From the NCBI RefSeq assembly GCF_046630445.1, contig NC_092336.1:202959001-203023000 (forward strand): 64,000 nucleotides of DNA. The letters are read 5' to 3'. Position 1 is the first letter of the stretch; every line of letters starts with the position of its first letter. Position numbers and translations under genes: made by a program. The stretch comes from Rutidosis leptorrhynchoides. Lineage: Eukaryota; Streptophyta; Magnoliopsida; Asterales; Asteraceae. The notes under the pieces are model-generated. The model was given only the letters and a program-made list of their open reading frames with translations. It was not told where the DNA came from and did no database searches. This document shows positions 14,241 through 25,401 of this stretch, in pieces.

Positions 14241-14916
14241 ATCGTGTTCTTCGTGTTCATCAAGATCTTCAAGGTGTTCTTGATTTTTGGAGTGCTTTGA
14301 TCTTCATCTTCAAGTGTTCTTCTTTTCTTATTGTTAATCTTCATCATACATTATCAAGGTAAAACCCTATATCCAAATCTTTTAAATTCTATCTTTCAAT
14401 TCATGTGTATATTCTTAATAATATTCATGCATGATCTTAACATTCATATTGTTCATGTAAAAAAAATATATAAATCTACATATACATACATACATACAGT
14501 TTAAAAAAAAGGAAAATGTTTAGATCTTCAAAACCCTAAAGATTTATTAAAGATTTGTTAATGGTTTAAAATGGAAACAAAATATATATACCGCATATAC
14601 ATATACCTAAATAAAAAAATATATATATACATATATATATACATATACGGCTATATATACATATATATAAAAAACAAAAAACAAAACATATATATGTACA
14701 TATACACGACATATACATATACATAAATATTTATTAATTAAAACCCTAATTCTACTTAAACCCTAAACATTTATTTATATAAACCCTAAACCTAATACTA
14801 CTTAAATACTATTAATTACTACTAAACCCTAATCAATAATTAATTATTAAAACCTAACTACTCTAATTAATTAAGACCCTAATTTAAACCTACTTAATTA
14901 ATACTACTACTAAACC

Positions 14917-14919
<3 letters not shown>

Positions 14920-14972
<53 letters not shown>
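14920..14972. repeat. (TAC)n microsatellite
   Basis: About 50 bases of ACT/TAC trinucleotide repeats inside LTR-X. Confidence 0.93.
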
Positions 14973-14974
<2 letters not shown>

Positions 14975-16381
14975 CTAGCACTTATACTACTACTAACACT
15001 TATAATATACTACTTATATTATAATATTTATATTATAAAATTATGGCATACAATTACTATAGTCATTCACGATGATGTGAAATTACTCGAACGTCAACGC
15101 TACTTAAGGCCTAGGGTGATCCTTGGTACCATTATGGGACGCTTGTAGATCTCGAATTCCAAACTTAGATTTTGGTCAAGAAATCCTGGGCCAACCGGTA
15201 ACAATTGGTCATTCTAGTGACTCGACGGTGGCATAGATATTTGGTTATGGTGCACAATGTCAAACCCGACTATAGTAATTATACACTCACTAAGTGAATA
15301 ACACTTAGTTACTTTCACACTTAATAAGTGGTAGACTTATTAAGGACAACTCACTAGTGTTCAACACAAACTTTCTAAAAATGGAAACTTACTAAAAATG
15401 GAAACTTAGTAAAACGAACTATACTTAAATACTTGCATACTTAAATTTAAACTTTGGCAAATAATTTAACTAATCTTAAATGTCATTAGGTTGACTTTCT
15501 GCTCACATTCATCCAACTCTTCTATTCCAAGGAATAACAACTCTCCTCCTACTTAATAAGGTGAACTCATAGCCCCACTTTTTATTGCTAGCAATTTATT
15601 TTAACTTACTGGGGTGAGACACATGCTACTTTTACTATTTATAATTTAGACACAAGTACCAATTGTTAAACTATGCTATACCTGGCTATGTCCTGCAAAG
15701 TCCCTACGGTGATATTTTTAATTGCTCGTTAAATGCATCCTTAATTATTGGGGGTAGGCCTATCGGGAGTAACGTCCCCGATACATTTGATTAAGTCTTT
15801 GTATTACTTAATAATGAAATTAAACCAACAAGGACAGAACAACTTGTCATTGGGGCAAACTTTAAACGTTTAGTCTAAATATCACGAACTGGCATAACTT
15901 TTTGATCTGCGAGATCAACTTTATAAACAAAAATCTTGTGGTCTTAAACAACGGTCAAACATATTTGTTAAACCTATGATTTCACTCAACCATTTTTGGT
16001 TGACACTTTAGCATATTTTGTCTCAGGTGCTGATTGATCAAGTTTACTTACCTACTGCTTATGTGATGCTACTTGGACTTAGGATCAAGAACTATCGCAT
16101 TTATTATTCTTGCATTTGAAACATTTACTTTATTGTAATTTCAATTATTGTAACGACATTCGATTTTCCGCTGCGTACTCAATAAAGTTTTTTTTATCAT
16201 ATAGTGTCGTTCTCATTTATATAATATGTTGGTATTTTTGATATTAAGGTCACATTCACCCAGACCCTAACTGGGGGTGTGATAAGCTTGTTGTGTGATA
16301 ATGTATTAGAGAATATTGTGTGACATTTAATAATCATTTATACATCTATAACATAAATGATTTAATAATCATTTATATATA

Positions 16382-16385
<4 letters not shown>

Positions 16386-16468
<83 letters not shown>
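16386..16468. repeat. (AT)n microsatellite
   Basis: About 80 bases of alternating AT, just right of the LTR-X end. Confidence 0.95.
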
Positions 16469-16470
<2 letters not shown>

Positions 16471-17531
16471 ATGAACTACATGACACATAGAAAATCAAAA
16501 TGATTATGCATATCCTGTAGATGAGGGTAATACAACATCGTAACGAAAGGCCAAAAATTAAGAGAAAAAAATAAAGACAACAAATAAATAGAACATACTC
16601 ATAAGTCAATAACAAAACAAATCAATTTGCATACGCAAATACGTTTGTGAGTGCGTGTAGTTTGCCAATGAATATTGTCAACATCTACACACTTCATGTG
16701 GTAAACAGTATTGGCAATCTAGAGATTCCTCCTCTTGGTCACAAAACGAATCTTGTTTTTTTTGGAATATTACATTGTATAATTTGTTACCATAAAATGT
16801 TTCATCGAGAATTGTTTGAAATAAGTGTTTTGTAAAGAACATTCAAATGAGCTATATATAATGAATTGTAAGGAGTAAGTGCTTTTTTTTATTACATTTG
16901 AGTTGAGAAGATGAAGGATGCATCTTTTTATTACATTTGATTTAAGAAAATGAATGGTTATTTAATAATGTACTATAATTTATAATTATTAATATGGGTA
17001 GTTATGAGAGGAAATGAATAGATTCAAAACTACTAAAATTTTATATGTTATTTTATTATTTTTAATGTATCACTAAAGTTGTGTAAAACTTATACTACAC
17101 TTTCTAGTATTTTATATGTATATTTACTTATATTTATTAATGTATTTAAAAATTTATAATTACTCATGAACTCAATTTTAATACGTGTCTTTTTTTTTTT
17201 TTTTTTACCTTTTACTATTTTTATTTTCATAAATAAGATTTTAGATGTATATTTACCTATATTTACTATTGAGGTTTACTTTGATAAGTATTTTAGAATT
17301 TTAGATTTAGATTTTAGGTTTATATTTACCTATATTTATTATTTACTATTGTAGCTAAAAACTTATAATTATTATGAACTCAATTTTAATATGTATTTTT
17401 TTTTTTACATTTTTACTATTTTTACTTTCATGAAATATGTACAATATGATTATGGACAAATTATAGATAGATATAGATTATAGATATTTAACTATATTTA
17501 ATATCCTAATTTACTACTTAGTTATTGTATA

Positions 17532-17534
<3 letters not shown>

Positions 17535-17612
<78 letters not shown>
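17535..17612. repeat. (AAT)n microsatellite
   Basis: About 78 bases of ATA/AAT repeats. Confidence 0.95.
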
Positions 17613-17613
<1 letters not shown>

Positions 17614-18170
17614 TAGATTCTTATAATACTTATGATAATGATAATAAATGCAAGGGTAAATTTTTAATTATTTTTTTTACCATCATAAAAAATGACATGG
17701 ATAAATTTTATTAAGTTAACTCTATTTATTACACCATGCTTAATTTTCTAGCACTCAATTATCTATAAGATTATTGAAATGCCAATCACTAGATAAAATA
17801 GAAAGAAAGAAAAAGTCATAAATCCACTAAATGGGTTCTGTTACATATAATAAAAAAAAGGAGGGAACCTCATAAATTGAATATTGTGATTGTGATTGTG
17901 ATTGTAATTATAATTATAATGATCGATCTTGTGTGTATAATTTCCTAAAAGGAAAAACAAACTAACATTAAAACATAATCATAATCGTAATCGTAATCGT
18001 AATACTAATCGAGTCTTAATCTTAATTTCAATCATAACAGTGTAGTTTAGTTAATATAAATATAAATATAAATGTATATTAAAATTAAAATTAATAAAAT
18101 AAAAGGTCCCCTCTCATAGAATAACTCAAATGATACGAGTATTTATTTACAACTCCAATAAATAACCTCG

Positions 18171-18254
18171 GAATTGCATAAAGCTGTCACAACGTTGTTT
18201 TCATGGCTACAGGAATTGCATAAAGCTGTCACAACGTTGTTTTCATGGCTACAT
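18171..18254. repeat. Perfect 42-bp tandem duplication
   Basis: The unit beginning GGAATTGCATAAAGCTGTCA and ending GGCTACA occurs twice head to tail without a visible difference, so the duplication is probably recent. Confidence 0.9.
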
Positions 18255-18798
18255 AGTACGTGGAAAATTTTAATGGGCATGCTGGATCGCACATATATGC
18301 ATGCTCATATGTGATTGTGTGCCTAGCTCGAACCAATAACCCTACCCATCTAATCTCTCATATTCACAACCGACCATTATTTTATAAAGAAAATCACATA
18401 AACAATTCTAAACTAACATAAGTAATAATACTAAATACGGAGTAATCGGTTATCTAATCACGCGTCGAACCGAAAGTAACAAAAAAAGTTGTATTCTTTT
18501 TCAAATGGTCCTCACAAATTTTAATCAAAGCTAATGTACGAAGCTACATTAAAATATTAGGTGTTTTAATAAAACTAGCTTATAGTTTAAGTATAGAAAA
18601 CTTATAATTAAGGAAAATTTAAGGTTAGAGTTTATTTTAAAAGAAACAAGTAGAAGTTATTTGTATGTATGTATATTGTTTGGACAAAAATATTTAGATC
18701 TTAAACATATGAATAAACTTAAAATGATTAAATAAACAGGTGATACATAATTAGATGTGATTATTGTGGTCTCGTGTTTTTGATTGGTGGAATTTCAG

Positions 18799-19225
18799 GA
18801 TCTTTATTGAGTTTCAATGAAATTCTTCAAGGCAATGCTCCATCTCAAATGTCCTCGTTCGGGTCAAAGATTCGGTAAGCTATCGAATGGGTTTGCGTCT
18901 ATTTCATTTGGAAAAATCGGAACAATATGGTATTTCGCGGTAAATCGTGGAATACCCCAGTAGCTCTAAATGAGATTCAAACCAAGAGTTTCGAGTGAAT
19001 TTCGCATACATCCAAGAAAAAGAAGATCGATTGACTTAGTTGGTTGAATAATTCAAGCATTTTCCTTAGTTCTTAATCATTTCGTGTTTTTGAGGGGGTT
19101 GCTAACATTGCAACCACCCTTAGTTATATTTGTATGTATTCTCGTGTGACATTCGGGTGATATTTCCGCTTTTGTAAATTCTTCGTGAATTAATAATATC
19201 TTACTTTGCTTTTCAAAAAAATAAT
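18799..19225 (+). pseudogene. LINE (non-LTR retrotransposon) 3' fragment
   Basis: One frame reads IEWVCVYFIWKNRNNMVFRG followed by KSWNTPVALNEIQ and then stops. The W-x-x-x-FIWK-x-RN-x-x-VF-x-G pattern is typical of the region after the reverse transcriptase domain in plant LINE ORF2. The sequence then runs through a 3'-UTR-like stretch to an A-rich tail near 19217-19230. Two in-frame stops and missing upstream domains make it a 5'-truncated dead copy. Confidence 0.55.
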
Positions 19226-19403
19226 AATTATATGTGATTTATGAATGTAAATCTCATTCCGTAAGGTTTACCTTATTCCTTAAAGATTTTTCAACTTTAT
19301 ATCTTTATTTTTTCTATTGCTTAGATAAGTTAATATATAACACTCTGTCTATCGAGTAGGATAATGGTGTTCATTTTCACACACATACACATACACACAC
19401 ACA

Positions 19404-20352
<949 letters not shown>

Positions 20353-20357
<5 letters not shown>

Positions 20358-21050
20358 GTAGGATCAAGAGGGAAGTAACCAATCGGGGGGAAGCGGGGGG
20401 AAGCAAAATATATTTTTTTTTTTTTTGAAAAAACTTTGTTCACGAACATTATAGATTGGATGAAAATATGAACATTTAATAAAGACACTTTGTGATAAAT
20501 GTTTTTATTTTGGCGGGAAAACGCTCGAAGAACTAATATATAACAATTATCGTATTTTTTGAGCGTATGTTGAGGTTTTAGATATTAGGGTTTATATATT
20601 AGGGTTTATAGGGTTTAGATATTAGGGTTTAGAAATTTAGGGTTTAGGGTTTAGATTTAGGGTTTAGATTTAGGATTTGGATTGAGTTTTAACACGAATG
20701 GTTTAGAGTTTAGGGTTTAGGGTTTAGGGTTTGGTGTTTGGTGTTTTGAGTTTGTGGAATAAACCCAAAACACCAAACCCTAAACCCTAAACTCTAAATC
20801 GTGCTAAATTTTACTTCACAAACCATGAAGAAAAAAAAACATTAACATTCTTCACGAACAATATTATCTTGAATGTTATTTTTGCCGATCGTTTTTCCGC
20901 CTAAATAATAACACTCATCACGAAGTGTCTTTTCTAAATGTTCATATTTTTGTGTGATCTTGATGCCTGAAAAAAAAATTCTAAAAAAGCGAAAAAAAAA
21001 AAAAATTTGCTTCCCCCCGCTTGGTTACTTCCCCATTGATCCTGCCCCTA
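20353..21050. mobile_element. Fold-back element FB1 with telomere-like repeats
   Basis: The left arm (GGATCAAGAGGGAAGTAACC, then GGGGGGAAGC) is inverted at the right end (GCTTCCCCCCGCTTGGTTAC, then GATCCTGCCCC). The arms continue inward with matching blocks such as GAACATTTA…AAGACACTTTGTGA and their complements. The centre has TTTAGGG-type repeats on the left and CCCTAAA-type on the right. Both ends abut (TA)n, consistent with insertion at TA. There is no coding capacity; it is MITE-like or fold-back. Confidence 0.72.
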
Positions 21051-21060
21051 TATATATATA

Positions 21061-21768
21061 TGGTCATCATCAAGAGAGAAGTACTTTTGGGGGGAAGTAA
21101 GGGGAATAATATTTTTTTGTTTTTTTTTAAATTTTTTTTCAAACATTAAGATCACATGAAAATATGAACATTTAAAAAAGACACTTTGTGACCAATGTTA
21201 TTTTTTTATCGGGAAATCGCTCGAAGAAATAAATGATAACATTCATCATGAGTAAGGTTTTAATTGGAGTTTATTTGCATCATTTTATTTTCATCTTGTG
21301 TGAAGTGTTTTTTCAAAATTTAGCCCGATTAAGTATAGGGTTTAGTGTTTTGAGTTTAGTCCCTAAACCCAAAACCCTAAACCTAAACCCTAAAATCTAA
21401 ACCGTTTGTGTTTAAAATTCAATCTAAACCCTAATTTCTGAACCCTAAACCCTAAATTCTAAACCCAAAACCCAAATTTCTAAACCCTAATAGCTAAACT
21501 CTAATTTTTAATCCCATAATTTCTAAACCCTAATTACTAAACCCTAATTTCTAACCCCTTAAAAAACACAGAAGCAAAACATTCAATGCATTTAATGTTA
21601 TCATTTATTACTTCGAGCGTTTTCCCGCCAAAATAATAACATTTATCACAATGTCTCTTTTTTAAATATTCATATTTTCATGTGATCATAATGCTTGAAA
21701 AAAAAATTCAAAAAAAACGAAAAAAAATTATTTCCCCCTAAAAAAGTGTTTCCCACTTGATTAAAACG

Positions 21769-21770
<2 letters not shown>
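21061..21770. mobile_element. Fold-back element FB2, relative of FB1
   Basis: It has the same architecture as FB1: a left arm with CATCAAGAGAGAAGTACTTT and GGGGGGAAG, and a right arm with matching complements (TTTCCCACTTGATTAAAACG). Inner blocks are shared with FB1 (ATGAACATTTAAAAAAGACA; CGCTCGAAGAA). The centre has CCCTAAA-like repeats. It is flanked by (TA)n, and lies only about 10 bases from FB1. Confidence 0.7.
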
Positions 21771-21815
<45 letters not shown>

Positions 21816-22067
21816 AAAAAAAAAATAAGTAGCCCAAACTAACTACATCATATCGATCCTTTTTTACGTTGTTTTCCAGGCGTTAAAAACGCGCAGACCA
21901 TTAGGTACTAACCACGTGTATCCAAACACGCCCGCATCAACGCGTTTTTAATTATGTAAAAATATTTCGCTGCGTTAAATATGAATATGCAACCCTAGTT
22001 GTCCGTATCGCGCAGGCCTATCTTATTAGTAGAAACCAATTCAAACTTGATTTAGGAAAAAGTTACT
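21771..22067. other. Short spacer left of the MULE
   Basis: An (AT)n run and then unique-looking sequence with several CGCG-containing words. I see no gene or clear repeat. Confidence 0.6.
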
Positions 22068-22290
22068 GAAATCGTCCCTGTGGTTTGATCCAAGTTTCTG
22101 AGACCGTCCTTGTGGGTTTTTTTATGTTCTTCGTAATTGTGGTATTTAAACATATCTGAAATATTCCCTGGCTCACACGTACATCTAATTATAACGTTAA
22201 ATCATATCATGCGCAAATCATGTGAGGGGTAAAAGTGTCCTTTTTCTCCACTCCTTTTCCCTACATATATTTCTTTTGATCCTTTAGCCT
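22068..22290 (+). repeat. MULE left terminal inverted repeat
   Basis: Starts near GAAATCGTCCCTGTGGTTTG. About 220 bases correspond in inverse orientation to 36041-36225, with roughly 80-85% identity by eye. Confidence 0.82.
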
Positions 22291-22431
22291 TTTTAATTTC
22301 AAACACTACCAAATAAAGCGTTCATATGCTCCATTCGAAACCATAACTTCGTCTGTCAATGGAGAGTTAACGGTACAGGATTAGAAGAGATTACCAGCCT
22401 TACACTGATGACGATTTCAACCATGTTTACA

Positions 22432-22530
22432 GTAAGTCAAAATGCATATTTCTTACTTATTATAAATCTGCCTAAAAACATATAAATGCATATCAGATGA
22501 CGAATTTTTAATTTTTATTATGTTTTACAG
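22432..22530 (+). other. Intron 1 of the MULE transposase
   Basis: Donor GTAAGT and acceptor TTTTACAG. Joining the exons gives a continuous frame into the PB1-like domain, with a split Ser codon (A/GT). Confidence 0.7.
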
Positions 22531-23246
22531 GTGAGTATGATAAAATGTTTTCGTTAAGGCTTCATCACGGTGGTTCCTTTACAGACAAACCTGGTAGGAG
22601 ATACGAAAATGGTAAAGTTAGTTATATTTACCTAATTGATATTGATAGGTGGTCTGCAATTGAGATGAATGAACTAATTGAGAAATTAGGGTATGATGGA
22701 AGAAGTTTGATTTTATTTCATTTTCTTAAACCTGGAACTAATTTGAATTATGGTCTACAAGATTTTGGTAGTGACCAAGATGTACTCAACTTAAGCAAGT
22801 ATGTGGCTGAAAACAAACAAATATGTATGTATACTGAGCATTATAAAAGTAAAGTTTACTCTTCCATGAGTCCAATGAGTAAGCATGTGGTTGTGATAGA
22901 GGAGATTGTTGATGGAGTAGTACAAAAGGATAAACTAAAGGATAAACTAAAGGATAAACAAAAGGGTAAACAGCTTACAAATCCTCATATTGTAAGGAAT
23001 CTTGTGTTAGAATATGAGTCTAGTCAACCTAGTACTGTTAAAGATGTGACTCAAGCTAATCGTGGTGTGTTACATGACATACAAGGATGTAGTGCAGCTA
23101 ATGATGGTGTGTTAAATGATATACAAATAGTTAGTGAAGGTGTTGATATGCAAGAAGGTAGTGAAGATGATGATGACTTGTTCAGTGATTTTGTTGATAA
23201 AGAAGGAGGTAATGAAGATGATATTGTTGATAATGGAGGTAGTGAA

Positions 23247-23285
<39 letters not shown>

Positions 23286-24228
23286 AATGATGATGATGAT
23301 GATGACTTTATTGAAGATGATGTAAACAAAATTGTCGATGTTGATGTGGATATGCAAGACTTCAATTTTAATGTGCATAAAGATTCTGAGTACATGGGCA
23401 GTTGTAACAGGTAAAAGCCTACAGAAGGGAGTTCTAGCATATGTAGGTCTATGAAGCAAAAAAGACAAAAAAAAGAAATAAAAAACAAAGAAGCTTTCAA
23501 TGCGCATGAGCTACCACATGTGAAAGAGAAAAAGCCAAGAAAAGAAAAGAAGGTTGACTGTAAATGGGTGGTTCATATTTCAAAGTTTGAAGGTGCTCAA
23601 ACATGGAAGGTGAAAACATATCATAATAAACACAATTGTTTACCAGCTAGGGTTAACAAAAATTGTACTTTCACATTCCTCTCAAAACAAATACTTGATC
23701 AAGTTACAGTCAATCCAAAGATTCCTACCAAGGCTATCCACCATCATTTAGAATTAACTTTTGAACTCAACATTTCAAGGATGAAAGCCTTTAGAGCACT
23801 AGACAGGGTAAAAAAAGTTATTGAAAGGTGATTATACTGAATAATATGTAGATCTGAGAGATTAGCTTGAAGAACTTATAAGGTGCAACACAGGTACAAA
23901 TGTTAGGATTCAGACTGAACCAGGAAAATTAGCGTCAAACACAAATGTTTTTAAAAGGGTTAACATCTGTTTGGGAGCATTGATATAAGGGTTTAAAGCT
24001 ATTGGAAGGGAATTACTTGGTGTTGATGGAGCATTTATGAAACAACCTGCAACTGGTCAAATGTTGACTGCTGTTGGTCTGGAGTGCAATAATGGACTTT
24101 ACCCATTAGCTTATGCTATTGTTGAACAAGAGAACTCATCTTCATGGATTTTGTTTTAAAAATGTTTGGGTATGGACTTGGAGCTGGATACTAGGTCAAA
24201 CTTCACATTCATTAGTGATAGGCATAAG

Positions 24229-24367
24229 GTATGATTGCTTATTAGTTATTTAACGGCTATTAATTTGTACATGTTGCATTATTTAATGCTTATTAATTTT
24301 TACATGTTTGCAACTTCTTAGTTATTTAATGCTTATTAATTTTTAAGGGTTTACATGTTTATTATAG
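24229..24367 (+). other. Intron 2 of the MULE transposase
   Basis: Donor GTATGA and acceptor TTATTATAG. Its removal joins SDRHK to GFLPALAKVYP, the usual spacing between the second catalytic Asp and the following conserved block. Confidence 0.7.
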
Positions 24368-25401
24368 GGATTTCTACCTGCACTTGCAAAAGTCTATCCT
24401 TGTGCTGAACATCGTTTCTGTCTTAGACATATTCATGAGAATATGAAAAATACATGGCGTGGTGTTGCTTAAAAGAACCATTTATGGAATTGTGCTACAG
24501 CAACTACTGTTCCAGAATTTGAAAAGGCCATGTTAAAACTAATAAAGCTTGATGAAGCATGTTACAAATGGCTATCTGATATTCTACCTCAAAATTGGGC
24601 TAGGAGTCATTGTTCAGGTTGAGCAGTAAGTGATGTTTTACTTAATAACATGTGTGAAGTCTTAAATAGGTGGTTATGTGATGCTCGAGATAAGCCAATT
24701 ATTACTGCACTTGAGTATATTACGGAGTACCTAATGAAGAGGATTGCAAAAGTTGTGACACATGCTTCGAAGTCAGATGGACCTCTAACACCAACTGCTA
24801 CAAAACTCTTTGACTTAATAATGAAAGAAGCCCACAAATGCACTGTTTTGTGGAGTAGTGGTAACAAGTATCAAGTGAATGGACCTCATAATAACCAGGT
24901 CGTAGTTGACTTAGAGGAGAGATCTTGTGGTTGTAGGAAATGGGAAATCACAAGTATGACATGCAAGTATGTTGTGGCAGCAATCTAGAACATGAGAAAG
25001 AACTCTGAACCGGTTGGATTTATTGAGAGTTAGGTGCATCGTGTTTACTGGCTAGATACTTGGAAGCAGGCTTATGGTTTTACCATTAATCCAGTGAATG
25101 GGAGGTCACTATGGACTAATTCAAATGTCCCTAACACTTTGTTTCCACCAAAGGTTGTGAAGTCTGCTGGTAGACCAAAGAATAGTAAGAATATAGCAAT
25201 GGATGAGAAAGATCCGATTGATAACAGTGGAAAATTAATAAGGAAGGGCAAAACAGTTAAGTGTGGCAAATGTGGAAAATATGGACATAACAAGAGAAGG
25301 TGTGGAGGTGAGGGGAATGATGGTGTTAACTTCGAGAAGAAAAGAAAGATGCCTAATGAAGCTATAACAAGTGGGAAGAAATCAAAAGGTAAGGGACCAA
25401 C

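Larger units (their letters stand above)
14142..16283 (+). repeat. LTR-X, right part
   Basis: It continues LTR-X after the target duplication. It holds a CT-rich leader, several copies of CAAGTGATCTT, AT/AC-rich sequence, a (TAC)n tract, and near 15960-16040 the order 'accatttttggttgacac … tctcaggtgc' also found near the 3' ends of the other LTRs here. It ends near CTGGGGGTGTGATA at 16283, resembling the GGGGTGTCACA end of the Tekay-like LTR. No primer-binding site follows, so it is probably a solo LTR. I see no gene in it. Confidence 0.55.
16284..18798. other. AT-rich spacer, no gene seen
   Basis: Contains (AT)n at 16386-16468, a T-run near 17192, (AAT)n at 17535-17612, short GATTGT and AATCGT runs near 17880-18005, and a tandem duplication at 18171-18254. 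The short open frames here lack codon-like composition and recognisable domains. Confidence 0.7.
22359..25401 (+). pseudogene. MuDR-family MULE transposase pseudogene, 5' part
   Basis: Exon 1 (22359-22431) carries ATG and a premature TAA at codon 4. An intron (GTAAGT … TTTTACAG, 22432-22530) keeps the frame into exon 2, where a PB1-like N-terminus (MFSLRLHHGG) and an acidic poly-Asp tract (about 23230-23310) are seen. Around 23550-23830 comes the MuDR DNA-binding region (CKWVVHISK … HNCLPARVN). The MULE DDE core follows: LGVDGAFMKQPATGQ (about 24020) and FTFISDRHK (about 24205). A second intron lies at 24229-24367, then CAEHRFCLRHIHENM. A SWIM finger at about 24924-24985 has its zinc histidine changed to Tyr (CGC … TCKYV). 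A CCHC knuckle follows (CGKCGKYGHNKRRC). In-frame stops near 23412, 23985, 24157, 24470, 24619 and 24986 make it non-functional. Confidence 0.85.

Noticed and set aside
16373..16615. Open frames with YIYIYI runs (also 19349-19546, 20144-20488)
   Set aside because: Translations of (AT)n tracts.
20580..21550. True or interstitial telomere array
   Set aside because: TTTAGGG units are degenerate, short and in both orientations inside fold-back elements.
23051..23507. Minus-strand Ser-rich and Ile-rich frames opposite the MULE transposase
   Set aside because: Shadows of the poly-Asp codon run (GAT)n in the transposase exon.
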